64,000 nucleotides of DNA from Streptomyces sp. CB00316 (GCF_001905595.1 NZ_LIXI01000009.1:124001-188000), one strand, 5' to 3'. Counted from the first letter of the stretch, positions 1-7,824 are shown. Notes: generated by a model from the sequence alone, not told the origin. A program made the numbers and translations.

Positions 1-787
1 CGACCACGGTGTCCAGACTGCCGCGGTAGACGGGGAAGCGGGAGAGGCCGGTGGCGCGGGTCGCGTTGGCCACGTCCTCGGCCGTCGCCCGCACCTCCAG
101 CGCGGTCACCTGGACCCGAGGGGTCATCACGTTCTCCGCGGTCAGCTCAGCCAGATTCAGGGTACGTACGAAGAGTTCGGCGGTGTCCGCCTCCAGCGCA
201 CCCTCCTTCGCGGAGTGCCGCGCCAGCGCGACCAGCTCCTGGGGGCTGCGTGCGGAGGCCAGCTCCTCGGTCGGCTCCAGGCCGAAGCGGCGCACGATCC
301 GGTTCGCCGTCTTGTTGAGGTGGCTGATGAAGGGCCGGAACACCGCGGTGAACACCCGCTGCGGGGTGGCGACCGCCTTGGCCACGGACAGCGGCGAGGA
401 GATCGCCCAGTTCTTCGGCACCAGCTCGCCGACCACCATCAGGACCACCGTGGACAGCGCCGTACCGATGACGAGGGCCAGCGTGGACGCCGCGGTGGGA
501 GGCAGGCCGGCGGCCTCCACCGGGCTGCGGATGAGCTTGGCGATGGACGGCTCCGAGAGCATGCCGATCACCAGATTGGTGACGGTGATCCCGAGCTGCG
601 CGCCCGAGAGCTGGAAGGTCAGGCTGCGTACGGCCTTCAGGGCGCTCGCGGCCCCCCGGTCACCCCGCTCGACGGCCCGCTCCAGCTCTCCGCGCTCCAC
701 CGTGGTCAGGGAGAACTCGGCCGCGACGAAGGCGCCGCACGCGACACAGAGCAGAAGGGCGACGAGCAGCAGAAGCACTTCGATCAT
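1..787 (-). CDS. HlyC/CorC (CNNM-CBS) family membrane protein, partial
   Basis: The reading frame begins at an ATG preceded by GGAGGTGA four bases upstream and runs off the left edge, so only the first 262 residues are present. Residues 1-20 form a hydrophobic leucine/valine-rich segment, and two more membrane segments follow (around 60-75 and 97-115). This is the DUF21/CNNM transmembrane domain. The frame ends inside what should be the first CBS domain, after the segment GLSRFPVYRG. Proteins of this family are inner-membrane proteins linked to Mg2+/Co2+ homeostasis; the old name hemolysin is historical. A second paralogue normally sits next to it in actinomycetes, and would lie outside the window. 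Family confident, substrate unknown. Confidence 0.85.
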   Translation of the reverse strand, partial: MIEVLLLLVALLLCVACGAFVAAEFSLTTVERGELERAVERGDRGAASALKAVRSLTFQLSGAQLGITVTNLVIGMLSEPSIAKLIRSPVEAAGLPPTAASTLALVIGTALSTVVLMVVGELVPKNWAISSPLSVAKAVATPQRVFTAVFRPFISHLNKTANRIVRRFGLEPTEELASARSPQELVALARHSAKEGALEADTAELFVRTLNLAELTAENVMTPRVQVTALEVRATAEDVANATRATGLSRFPVYRGSLDTVV

Positions 788-955
788 CGGTTCACCTCCG
801 TCCCATGATCAGGCAGCGGCGGAATGATCGCGCGGTGTCGGCTACTGGGAGGCTCGCCCATGGGCGGACGCTCACACCTTTCGGGAGTACCGGGTGGGGG
901 ACGGAGGAAGGGCTCATCGTAGAGCGTCTGCCCAGCCGCACCCTGCCCTACCGCG

Positions 956-1381
956 TCAGTCCGTGAGGTGCTTCACCCACCGGCTCCACTGCGGCTGCTG
1001 CCCGTACCCCGCCGCCCGCCAGGCGCGCTGCGCCAAGTCGTTGCGGTCCAGCACCATCGCGTCGGAGCGGCGTCCGCCGAGGGCCGCGAACCGGTCCTCC
1101 GCCGCCGCGAGAAGGGCGCCGCCCACACCCCTGCGGCGCTGCTCCGGATGGACCGCGAGCCGGTAGAGATGGCAGCGCCAGCCGTCGAAGCCCGCGATCA
1201 CCGTGCCCACCAGCGTTCCGTCCCGCTCCGCGAGGATCAGGGCGGCCGGGTCCCGTTCCACCAGTCGCGCGACCCCGTCGCCGTCGTCGCTGATGCTGGT
1301 GCCCTCCGCGGACACCTTCCAGAACGCCAGCACCTTGTCCAGGTCTGCCGCGGTCGCGGACCGTATCGAAAGATCGTCCAT
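956..1381 (-). CDS. GNAT family N-acetyltransferase
   Basis: A 141-residue single-domain acetyltransferase. The acetyl-CoA binding motif A is visible as PEQRRRGVGGALL around residues 79-91, preceded by the beta-strand CHLYRLAVH, and the C-terminal region has the typical A-W-R-A-A-G-Y segment. I chose the ATG at 1381 because GGTGGG lies about nine bases upstream; another ATG three codons earlier (1390) has no properly spaced ribosome site. It is monocistronic, lying between the CNNM gene and the divergent toxin-antitoxin operon. The acceptor substrate cannot be deduced from sequence. Confidence 0.85.
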   Translation of the reverse strand: MDDLSIRSATAADLDKVLAFWKVSAEGTSISDDGDGVARLVERDPAALILAERDGTLVGTVIAGFDGWRCHLYRLAVHPEQRRRGVGGALLAAAEDRFAALGGRRSDAMVLDRNDLAQRAWRAAGYGQQPQWSRWVKHLTD

Positions 1382-1446
1382 GGCGGCCATCCCACCACCC
1401 GCCCGCCTCGGACGTCTACTGCTCTCCCGGGGCTCCCCTTGCCGGT

Positions 1447-1466
1447 GCTAGCGCGCCCGCGCTAGC
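1447..1466. promoter_or_regulatory. Perfect 20-bp palindrome ahead of the antitoxin (candidate autoregulatory operator)
   Basis: The site is GCTAGCGCG-CC-CGCGCTAGC, a perfect inverted repeat with 9-bp arms. It ends 8 bp before the antitoxin GTG. Its right arm contains TAGC, which continues into TAGCTT, a possible -10 element that would put the transcript start at or next to the GTG (leaderless). Ribbon-helix-helix antitoxins usually repress their own promoter through such sites, so this is a good operator candidate; binding itself is inference. Confidence 0.55.
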
Positions 1467-1474
1467 TTGGGAGG

Positions 1475-1717
1475 GTGCCCAAGACTCAGCTGAACGTTCG
1501 AGTGGACGAGGCCACCGCCGAGGCCGCGCGTCAGCGCGCGCTCCAGAGGGGGATGAGCGTGAACCGCTATATAGAGGAGCTCGTCAAACAGGACGCCGGC
1601 GAGGTGGGACACACCTTCGTCGAGGCCGCCGCCGACTTCATGAAGCAGTACGAGTCGGTCTTCGCCGAGGAGTTCGGCCCGGAACGCGAAGGCCCCCGGC
1701 GCGAAGGCACCCGTTGA
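1475..1717 (+). CDS. Ribbon-helix-helix antitoxin-like protein
   Basis: An 80-residue protein starting at GTG. Residues 3-37 have the ribbon-helix-helix pattern: a short strand QLNVRVD followed by two helices ending in MSVNRYIEELVKQ. The acidic/variable C-terminus (residues 38-80) would be the toxin-neutralising part. Its TGA stop overlaps the TTG start of the next gene in the shared tetranucleotide TTGA, so the two are translationally coupled. The GTG has GGGAGG directly adjacent, too close for a normal ribosome site, consistent with a leaderless transcript. In Streptomyces this gene commonly accompanies a Fic/Doc-type partner, and the pair is annotated as a type II toxin-antitoxin module. 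Confidence 0.7.
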   Translation: MPKTQLNVRVDEATAEAARQRALQRGMSVNRYIEELVKQDAGEVGHTFVEAAADFMKQYESVFAEEFGPEREGPRREGTR

Positions 1718-2085
1718 ACCTTCGGATCGACCTTTCCTGGCTGCTCATGGTCGCCGAGCACAAGACGCCCGGTGACCCGCAGGTCGTCGACTGGGGCGCG
1801 CTGGTCGCCGCGGTCGCCCGCCACGAGGCGGAGATCTTCGGCAGCGCCGTCTACAGCGACCCGCACACGCGGGCGGCCGCCCTGTTGCAGCTGCTCCTGC
1901 ATGTGCCCGCCCTCGAACGTTCCAACGCGATGTTCGCCTCGGCCGTCGCGTACGGCTATCTGATCGCCTCCGGGCTGAAGGTCATCACCTCACCCGAGCA
2001 GGTGCGTGATCTGGCCCTCCTGGTCAAGCAGGGCAAGGCGGACGTGCGAGCCATCGCGGACGAGCTGCGCCAGTGGAGCGTATGA
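1714..2085 (+). CDS. Fic/Doc-like toxin component with non-canonical motif
   Basis: A 123-residue protein with the length and helical layout of Doc-type Fic proteins. I chose the TTG at 1714 because it sits in the TTGA overlap with the antitoxin and because the frame upstream is the antitoxin's in another phase. The segment HVPALERSNAMFASAV (about residues 67-82) occupies the place of the Fic signature HxFx(D/A)(A/G)NxR. His is kept, but the Phe, the D/A-N-K-R order and the terminal Arg are not; the region reads L-E-R-S-N. AMPylation or kinase activity is therefore uncertain. Homologues of this exact form in Streptomyces are annotated as toxin Doc. The toxin role is inferred from family and gene arrangement. 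Confidence 0.65.
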   Translation: MNLRIDLSWLLMVAEHKTPGDPQVVDWGALVAAVARHEAEIFGSAVYSDPHTRAAALLQLLLHVPALERSNAMFASAVAYGYLIASGLKVITSPEQVRDLALLVKQGKADVRAIADELRQWSV

Positions 2086-2101
2086 GGCACACCGAGCACC
2101 C

Positions 2102-2788
2102 TCAGCTCGAAGGCTCCGAGGCGAACGGTTTGCGGGCCACGCCCAGGACGCAGGGGGACGTGGGGAACCGCGGACCCTTCTCCGGGATCCGCAGCCTGCG
2201 GTACGTCCCCAGCTCGAAGCCCGCCGCCTCGATCGCGGCCAGCGGATCCCGCGCCGTGTGACAGCCGCCGAAGAGGAGGGGCCACACCGTCCGGTCCGCC
2301 GTGCGCTGTGCGGCCGCCAGAGCTCTGCCCGGCGCCAGTCCGTGTTCGAAGAACCGCAGTTCACCGCCCGGGCGCAGGACCCGCCGGATCTCGGCGAGCG
2401 CCTTCGGCAGGTCCCGTACGGTGCACAGCACCAGTGAGGCCACCGCCGCGTCGAAGGCCTCGCTCTTGACCGGGAGGGCCTCGGCCGCCCCCGGCACCAC
2501 GTCCACCGGCACCTCGGCACGCAGTCCTGAGCGGACGGCGAGCTGCCGCAACGAGCGCTCCGGCTCCAGCGCCACGACCTCCGAGACGGCCCCCGGGTAG
2601 TGGGCGAAGTTCAGCCCGTTGCCCGCACCGATCTCGATGACGCGGCCGGAGAGTCCTGCCAGCAACTCCTCGCGGTACGCGGCGACTCCGCCCTTGAGGT
2701 CGGCCGCCACACTCATCCGGGCGTAGAAGCGGGCGAAGACCGGGTGGTGCACGGCGTCCCGCGGGAGCTTCCTGCTGCGCAACTGCAT
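2102..2788 (-). CDS. Class I SAM-dependent methyltransferase
   Basis: A 228-residue protein with the Methyltransf_11 fold. Motif I is VIEIGAGNGLNF (about residues 49-60), the acidic end of strand 2 is VVALEPE, and the post-motif segment is LRPGGELRFFEHG. Proteins of this type, often labelled phospholipid or small-molecule methyltransferases, have no assignable substrate from sequence. The start at 2788 is supported by GGAGG seven to eight bases upstream; a longer in-frame extension to 2890 would run into the 26-bp repeat array and lacks a ribosome site. The gene lies downstream of bioD on the same strand but is separated by 182 bp. Confidence 0.85.
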   Translation of the reverse strand: MQLRSRKLPRDAVHHPVFARFYARMSVAADLKGGVAAYREELLAGLSGRVIEIGAGNGLNFAHYPGAVSEVVALEPERSLRQLAVRSGLRAEVPVDVVPGAAEALPVKSEAFDAAVASLVLCTVRDLPKALAEIRRVLRPGGELRFFEHGLAPGRALAAAQRTADRTVWPLLFGGCHTARDPLAAIEAAGFELGTYRRLRIPEKGPRFPTSPCVLGVARKPFASEPSS

Positions 2789-2861
2789 GACGGACCTCCG
2801 GGAGGGAGAGGAGGACGTACGGCTCTCCTCACCGATTCTCCCCCGTACGGACCGGTACAGG

Positions 2862-2965
2862 CATGTCCGTACGGCACCGAGGCCGGGCATGTATGTACGG
2901 CACCGGGCCGAACCATGTCAGCACGGCCCCGAGGCCGACACGTCCGTACGACGCCGGGGCGGCCC
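2862..2965. repeat. Four imperfect 26-bp tandem repeats with CCGTACGG cores
   Basis: Four direct repeats of exactly 26 bp lie head to tail at 2862-2887, 2888-2913, 2914-2939 and 2940-2965. The units begin CATGT(C/A)... or ACGTC... and carry the core GTACGGCACCGAGGCCG with substitutions. An extra CCGTACGG palindrome lies just outside, near 2833. The array fills most of the gap between the bioD stop and the methyltransferase start, so it lies in or just upstream of that gene's promoter. Units 1 and 4 keep CCGTACG; units 2 and 3 are diverged. There is no unique spacer between units, so it is not a CRISPR. Confidence 0.7.
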
Positions 2966-2970
2966 CCGCC

Positions 2971-3666
2971 TCACAGCGTCGGCACGGTCCAGGCCCCCCC
3001 GAGCTCCGGGGCCAGCCAACCCGGCGCCCTCGCCGCGAAGTCGGCGCTCGCCAGCGCCCCCGCCCCGGTCGGCACGGCTCCCAGCAGCGGGGCGCCGGCC
3101 ACCACCGGCAGGTCCTCGATGTTGCACCGGGAGGCCAGATCAGGCCGGTCCGGCATGCTGCCCACCACGACGCCCAGGCACTCCAGCCCCCGCGCCCGCA
3201 GCGCCTCGGCCGTCAGGGCCGTGGCGTTCAGCGTGCCCAGGCCCGCAGGCGCCACCACCAGCACGGGTGCGGACAGCAGTCGCGCCGCGTCCGCGAGCGT
3301 GCCGCCCTCGTCGTCGAATCGGACGAGCAGCCCGCCCGCCCCCTCCACCAGCACCAGATCGTGCTCGGTGGCCAGCTTCTCCGCCGCCTCGGCCACCTCG
3401 TGCGGCCGCACCGGCGCGAGCCCCGCCCGTCGTGCCGCCGTGGCCGGGGCCAACGGCTCGGGGAACCGGGCCAGTTCGACCGGCGTCACATGGCCGCCCG
3501 CCAGCCGCGCAACCTCCGCCGCGTCTCCCGGCTCCCCGGGCACGAGCCCGGTCTGCGCGGGCTTGAGCACCGCGACCCGGCGCCCCCGCGCGGCGGCCGC
3601 CACCGCGGCGGTCACCACCGTCTTGCCGATCTCCGTGCCCGTACCGGTCACCACCAGGATCGTCAT
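2971..3666 (-). CDS. bioD: Dethiobiotin synthetase BioD
   Basis: This 231-residue enzyme closes the ureido ring of dethiobiotin from 7,8-diaminopelargonate, CO2 and ATP, the penultimate biotin step, in the cytoplasm. The P-loop is GTGTEIGKT at residues 8-16, the typical BioD form of Walker A. The segment LVLVEGAGGLLVRF (around 104-117) is the family signature, and AVLKPAQTG holds the catalytic lysine region. Length is normal. The ATG follows the bioA stop after a single base (TGA-C-ATG), so it is translationally coupled as the last gene of bioB-bioA-bioD. Confidence 0.96.
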   Translation of the reverse strand: MTILVVTGTGTEIGKTVVTAAVAAAARGRRVAVLKPAQTGLVPGEPGDAAEVARLAGGHVTPVELARFPEPLAPATAARRAGLAPVRPHEVAEAAEKLATEHDLVLVEGAGGLLVRFDDEGGTLADAARLLSAPVLVVAPAGLGTLNATALTAEALRARGLECLGVVVGSMPDRPDLASRCNIEDLPVVAGAPLLGAVPTGAGALASADFAARAPGWLAPELGGAWTVPTL

Positions 3667-3667
3667 G

Positions 3668-5011
3668 TCAGCCCTCCCGAGCCGCGGCGCGCACGGCCCG
3701 GCAGATCCGTTGCACGTCGTCGTCCCCGGTGACGTACGGCGGCATGGTGTACACCAGGTCGCGGAACGGCCGCAGCCACACGCCCTCGCGCACGGCCGCC
3801 CGGGTCGCCGCCGCCATGTCCACCTCGTGGTCGAGCTGGACGACCCCGATCGCCCCCAGGACGCGTACGTCCACGACGCCGGGGAGGTCCGACGCGGGCG
3901 CCAGACCGGAGCGCAGCCCCGCGCCGATCCGCGAGACCTCGCCCTCCCAGTCCTGTCCGAGCAGCAGGTCCACCGAGGCCGAGGCGATCGAGGCGGCCAG
4001 CGGGTTGCCCATGAACGTCGGGCCGTGCGCCAGCACCGGCACCTCGCCGCGCGAGATCCCCTCGGCCACCCGCGAGGTGCACAGCGTCGCCGCCATCGTG
4101 AGATAACCGCCGGTCAGCGCCTTGCCCACGCACATGACGTCCGGCGAGACACCGGCGTGCCCGGCGGCGAACAGCGTGCCCGTCCGGCCGAAACCCGTCG
4201 CGATCTCGTCGAACACCAGCAGGACGTCCAGCTCGTCGCACGCCTCGCGCAGCACCCGCAGATAGGCGGGGGAGTGGAACCGCATCCCGCCCGCTCCCTG
4301 CACCACCGGCTCGACGATGACCGCCGCCAGCTCGTCGGCGTGCGCGGCGATCAGCTCCCGCAGATGGTTGACGTAGGCGGGGTCCGGCTCCGCGTCGAAG
4401 CCGTCCGGCGGGGCGTCGGCGAAGACCTGCCGGGGCAGCGCCCCCGACCACAGCTCGTGCATCCCGCCGTCCGGGTCGCACACCGACATCGGCTGCCAGG
4501 TGTCGCCGTGGTAGCCGCCGCGCCAGGTCAGCAGCCGGCGCTTCTCCGGGCGCCCGGCCGAACGCCAGAACTGGAGGCACATCTTGATCGCGACCTCGAC
4601 CGAGACGGACCCCGAGTCCGCGAGGAAGACGTGCTGGAGCGGCTCAGGGGTGATCTCCACCAGCCGGGTGGCCAGCCGGACGGCGGGCTCATGGGTGAGC
4701 CCGCCGAACATCACATGACTCATCCGGTCCAGCTGGCCGCGCGCGGCCTCGTTGAGGACCGGGTGGTTGTAGCCGTGCACCGCCGACCACCAGGACGACA
4801 TGCCGTCCACCAACTCGCTCCGCCCCTCGACGGGTTCGGCGAGCCGGAGCCGTACCCCGGAGGCCGACTCCACGATCAGCGGCTCCTGCCGGCCGGGCAT
4901 GGGACCGTAGGGGTGCCAGACGTGCGCGCGGTCGAGTGCCCGCAGTTCCTCGGGGGAGTAGGGCTTCGGAGCGGCAGGCCCGCCGAGTTCGCTGTCGTAC
5001 GGCTCAGGCAT
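3668..5011 (-). CDS. bioA: Adenosylmethionine-8-amino-7-oxononanoate aminotransferase BioA
   Basis: A 447-residue class III PLP aminotransferase that converts KAPA to 7,8-diaminopelargonate using S-adenosylmethionine as amino donor. Motifs in order: HVWHPYGPM (30-38, substrate gate), SSWWSAVHGYNHP (72-84), GGYHGDTW (165-172), DEIATGFGRTG (269-279) and the PLP lysine K297 in CVGKALTGGY. I chose the ATG at 5011 because it overlaps the bioB stop by eight bases and gives the usual family N-terminus; an in-frame extension to 5176 would be encoded opposite the bioB tail in a different phase and looks non-coding. Confidence 0.96.
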   Translation of the reverse strand: MPEPYDSELGGPAAPKPYSPEELRALDRAHVWHPYGPMPGRQEPLIVESASGVRLRLAEPVEGRSELVDGMSSWWSAVHGYNHPVLNEAARGQLDRMSHVMFGGLTHEPAVRLATRLVEITPEPLQHVFLADSGSVSVEVAIKMCLQFWRSAGRPEKRRLLTWRGGYHGDTWQPMSVCDPDGGMHELWSGALPRQVFADAPPDGFDAEPDPAYVNHLRELIAAHADELAAVIVEPVVQGAGGMRFHSPAYLRVLREACDELDVLLVFDEIATGFGRTGTLFAAGHAGVSPDVMCVGKALTGGYLTMAATLCTSRVAEGISRGEVPVLAHGPTFMGNPLAASIASASVDLLLGQDWEGEVSRIGAGLRSGLAPASDLPGVVDVRVLGAIGVVQLDHEVDMAAATRAAVREGVWLRPFRDLVYTMPPYVTGDDDVQRICRAVRAAAREG

Positions 5012-6272
5012 TGGGCGCGAGATCCGTCCCCGCACCGCGGCGGCGGACCGCCACCAGATCCGTACGCGCCGCCCCGGCCGGGACACTCTCCCCTGCGTCG
5101 GCAGCGGTCGAGGGGTCCGGCTCGTCATGACCACCGCACGGCCCGCAGCCGCCGCCGGACGCTTCGTGCGAGCCACAGCCCCCGCCGCCGTGCGAACCGC
5201 AGCCGGTGGCGCCGACCGCCTCCGGAGCGGCTGCCCGCGAACCGCGACCGCCCCCGCTCAGCGCGTCGGCCCGGTGGCGCGGAAGCGTCGTCGTGCCCTG
5301 GCCCTCCACCTCGAAACCGGCGTCCGCGATCATGTCCAGATCGGTCTGGCCCGCCTGGCCCTCGCTGGTCAGGTAGTCACCGAGGAAGATCGAGTTCACC
5401 AGGTGCAGCGCCAGGGGCTGCATCGACCGCAGATGCACCTCGCGGCCGCCCGCGAGCCGGACCTCGACGTCCGGGCAGACGAAGCGGACCATGGCGAGGA
5501 TGCGCAGGCAGCGCTGCGGGGTGAGGTTCCACTCCTTGGCCAGCGGCGTGCCCTCGAACGGGATGAGGAAGTTCACCGGCACCGAGTCCGGGTCCAGGTC
5601 CCGCAGCGCGAAGACGACGTCGACCAGGTCCTTGTCGCTCTCGCCCATCCCGGCGATCAGCCCGGAGCACGCCGAAAGCCCGGCGGCCTGCGCCTGCTGG
5701 ACGGTCTCCACCCGGTCCGCGTACGTGTGGGTGGTCGTGATCGCCCCGTACGTCTCCTCGGAGGTGTTGAGGTTGTGGTTGTACGCGTCGGCGCCCGCCG
5801 AACGCAGCCGGTCGGCCTGTCCGTCGGAGAGCAGACCGAGACAGGCGCAGACCTCGACGCCTTCGTGTCGTTCCTTGATGGCCTCGATGGTCTTGGTGAC
5901 CCGGTCCACGTCCCGGTCCGTCGGCCCGCGTCCGCTCGCCACCAGGCAGACCCGCTTGGCCCCGCCCGCGACCCCGGCGGCGGCCGCCTTGGATGCCTCG
6001 TCCGGCTTCAGCCAGGTGTACTTGAGGATCCCGGCCGTGGAACCGAGCCGCTGCGAGCAGTACGAGCAGTCCTCGGGGCAGAGCCCGGACTTCAGGTTGA
6101 CCAGGTAGTTGAGTTTGACGCGCCGCCCGAACCACTGGCGGCGTACCTTGCCGGCCGCGGCCACCACGTCGAGCAGGTCGTCGTCGGAGGTCGCCAGCAC
6201 GGCGAGCGCTTCTTCGCGGGTCGGCAGTTCGCGCCGCAGCCCCTTGTCCACCAGCGTGTTCAGCAGGTCCAT
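5004..6272 (-). CDS. bioB: Biotin synthase BioB with Cys/His-rich C-terminal tail
   Basis: A 422-residue radical SAM enzyme that inserts sulfur into dethiobiotin. The radical SAM cluster motif CPEDCSYC uses C65, C69 and C72. Further conserved segments are YNHNLNTSEE, ACSGLIAGMGES and VEVRLAGGREVHL, carrying the 2Fe-2S ligands. The catalytic part ends near residue 345, the length of the E. coli enzyme. Beyond it is a 75-residue extension that holds a Gly-rich stretch (357-385) with four Cys and three His, including GGGCGPCGG. This could bind metal or Fe-S precursors; that is inference. The start at 6272 gives the normal N-terminus MDLLNTL. First gene of the bioBAD operon. Confidence 0.95.
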   Translation of the reverse strand: MDLLNTLVDKGLRRELPTREEALAVLATSDDDLLDVVAAAGKVRRQWFGRRVKLNYLVNLKSGLCPEDCSYCSQRLGSTAGILKYTWLKPDEASKAAAAGVAGGAKRVCLVASGRGPTDRDVDRVTKTIEAIKERHEGVEVCACLGLLSDGQADRLRSAGADAYNHNLNTSEETYGAITTTHTYADRVETVQQAQAAGLSACSGLIAGMGESDKDLVDVVFALRDLDPDSVPVNFLIPFEGTPLAKEWNLTPQRCLRILAMVRFVCPDVEVRLAGGREVHLRSMQPLALHLVNSIFLGDYLTSEGQAGQTDLDMIADAGFEVEGQGTTTLPRHRADALSGGGRGSRAAAPEAVGATGCGSHGGGGCGSHEASGGGCGPCGGHDEPDPSTAADAGESVPAGAARTDLVAVRRRGAGTDLAPNA

Positions 6273-6337
6273 GAAAGATGATCCTGGCTTACGGCACCGC
6301 CTCCAGCCAAGGAGGAACCAGACAGGAGACGTGGGTG

Positions 6338-6361
6338 AGGGTGTGTGTATTGCCACACCCT
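6338..6361. promoter_or_regulatory. Inverted repeat in the divergent bioB/bioF promoter region
   Basis: AGGGTGTG-TGTATTGC-CACACCCT has perfect 8-bp arms around an 8-bp spacer. It lies in the 144-bp gap between the divergent bioBAD and bioF starts, the natural place for a single biotin operator. A TAGGGT hexamer at 6382-6387 could serve as -10 for bioF. Actinobacterial biotin genes are often controlled by TetR-type BioQ or by a BirA with DNA-binding domain; neither regulator gene is in this window, so the binder is unknown. Confidence 0.45.
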
Positions 6362-6416
6362 GACCTGCTGCGCCCCCCGCTAGGGTCTGTGAGCTGCCTA
6401 CAAAGGGGACCGTCCT

Positions 6417-7589
6417 ATGTCCTTCGCCCCGCCCTCATCCCCGTTCGACTGGATCGACGACGAGGCCCGCCGCCGGGCCGCCGCCGGACTGGTCCGGGCC
6501 CTGCGCCCGAGGAGTCCGGAAGCCGAGCTCCTCGACCTCGCGAGCAACGACTACCTGGGCCTCACCCGGCATCCCGAGGTCACCGCCGCCGCGGCCGGTG
6601 CCGCCCACCGCTGGGGTGCGGGCGCGACGGGATCCCGGCTGGTCACCGGCTCCACCGCGCTGCACGCCGAACTCGAACGGGAACTCGCCGACTTCTGCGG
6701 GTTCGAGGCGGCCCTCGTCCTCTCCTCCGGCTACGCGGCCAACCTGGCGGCCCTGACGGCACTGTCCGGGCGCGGTTCGCTCATCGTCTCCGACGCCGGC
6801 AACCACGCCTCCATCGTGGACGGCTGCCGGCTCTCCCGCGCGGAGACCGCCGTCGTCCCGCACGCCGATCCGGACGCGGTCGCCAAGGCACTCCAGGCCC
6901 ACGAGGGGCGGACGCTCGCCGTCACCGACTCGGTCTTCTCGGTCGACGGGGACGCGGCACCCCTGTCCGCCCTGGCCGAGGTCTGCCGCGCCGCGAACGC
7001 CGCGCTCGTCGTGGACGACGCCCATGGCCTCGGCGTCCTCGGCGACGGCGGACGCGGCGCGCTCGCCGCCGCAGGCCTGGCGGGCGGCGGGGGGACCGTC
7101 GCCACGCTCACCCTCTCCAAGTCCTTGGGCAGCCAGGGCGGCGCGGTGCTCGGGCCGGCCCGGGTCATCGACCACCTGGTCAACACGGCCCGTACGTTCA
7201 TCTTCGACACCGGCCTCGCCCCGGCCGCGGCGGGCGGCGCGCTGGGCGCGCTCCGGCTGCTGCGGCGGGAACCGGAACGGGCGGCCAGGGCCCGCGAGGT
7301 CGCCACCGCTCTGTACGGGCGGCTCACCGCCGCCGGGTTGACCGCGGTCCGGCCCGACGCGGCGGTCGTCTCCGTCCGGGCGCCCTCCGCCGACACGGCG
7401 GTGCGGTGGGCGGCCGACTGCCGGGCGGCCGGGGTGGCGGTCGGGTGCTTCCGGCCGCCGTCGGTGCCGGACGGTATCTCCCGGCTGCGGCTGACCGCAC
7501 GGGCGGACCTCACCGAGGAGCAGATCAAAGCCGCGGTGGCCACGATCGTCACCACCGCCCCCCGGGAGGCCCTGGTTCCGCTCAGCTGA
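6417..7589 (+). CDS. bioF: 8-amino-7-oxononanoate synthase BioF
   Basis: A 390-residue alpha-oxoamine synthase that condenses pimeloyl-thioester with alanine to KAPA, the first biotin ring step, feeding BioA next door. Visible features: LLDLASNDYLGLT (39-50), GATGSRLVTG (69-78), the PLP-stacking and aspartate region VVDDAHGLGVLG (198-209) and the PLP lysine K235 in TLSKSLGSQGG. GGGGA lies about eight bases before the ATG. It is transcribed divergently from bioBAD and converges with the DUF397 gene, whose stop overlaps its last codons by eight bases. No bioC/bioH/bioW is seen, so pimeloyl supply is encoded elsewhere. Confidence 0.95.
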   Translation: MSFAPPSSPFDWIDDEARRRAAAGLVRALRPRSPEAELLDLASNDYLGLTRHPEVTAAAAGAAHRWGAGATGSRLVTGSTALHAELERELADFCGFEAALVLSSGYAANLAALTALSGRGSLIVSDAGNHASIVDGCRLSRAETAVVPHADPDAVAKALQAHEGRTLAVTDSVFSVDGDAAPLSALAEVCRAANAALVVDDAHGLGVLGDGGRGALAAAGLAGGGGTVATLTLSKSLGSQGGAVLGPARVIDHLVNTARTFIFDTGLAPAAAGGALGALRLLRREPERAARAREVATALYGRLTAAGLTAVRPDAAVVSVRAPSADTAVRWAADCRAAGVAVGCFRPPSVPDGISRLRLTARADLTEEQIKAAVATIVTTAPREALVPLS

Positions 7590-7824
7590 CCTGTCGCGCG
7601 TCCAGTCCGGCCACGAAGGTGGTCCAGGCCGTAGCGGAGAAGCGCAGCGGCGGCCGCTCCACGTCCTTGGAGTCGCGTACGGCCAGCAGTGCGCCGCCGG
7701 ACTCCTGGCCGCCGATCCGCGCGGTCTCCACGCAGTTGTTCATTCCGGTGGAGCGGCTGCTGCGGCGCCACCGGAGTGGCGCCTGGCCGGGGGATGGCGC
7801 GTGCGGTGCGAGACGGTCGGACAT
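7582..7824 (-). CDS. DUF397 small regulator
   Basis: An 80-residue protein carrying one DUF397 domain: WRRSSRSTGMNNCVETA (residues 19-35) and the C-terminal LLAVRDSKD. DUF397 proteins are actinomycete-specific and act with XRE-DUF5753 partners in development and antibiotic control (for example the whiJ and abaA type loci) or as toxin-antitoxin-like pairs. The cognate XRE gene starts its stop 27 bp upstream on the same strand, so the two form an operon. The ATG at 7824 follows a weak purine stretch. Confidence 0.85.
   Translation of the reverse strand: MSDRLAPHAPSPGQAPLRWRRSSRSTGMNNCVETARIGGQESGGALLAVRDSKDVERPPLRFSATAWTTFVAGLDARQVS

Noticed and set aside
855..866. 12-bp palindrome CGCCCATGGGCG upstream of the CNNM gene
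   Set aside because: Short GC-rich palindromes are frequent at this base composition, and there is no second site or clear promoter geometry.
2862..2965. CRISPR array
   Set aside because: The 26-bp units are contiguous, diverged and without unique spacers; no cas genes are nearby.
2600..5524. A 974-codon open plus-strand frame
   Set aside because: It lies opposite bioD, bioA and bioB, whose motifs are unmistakable, and has Arg/Pro/Gly-rich composition typical of antisense frames at 72% G+C.
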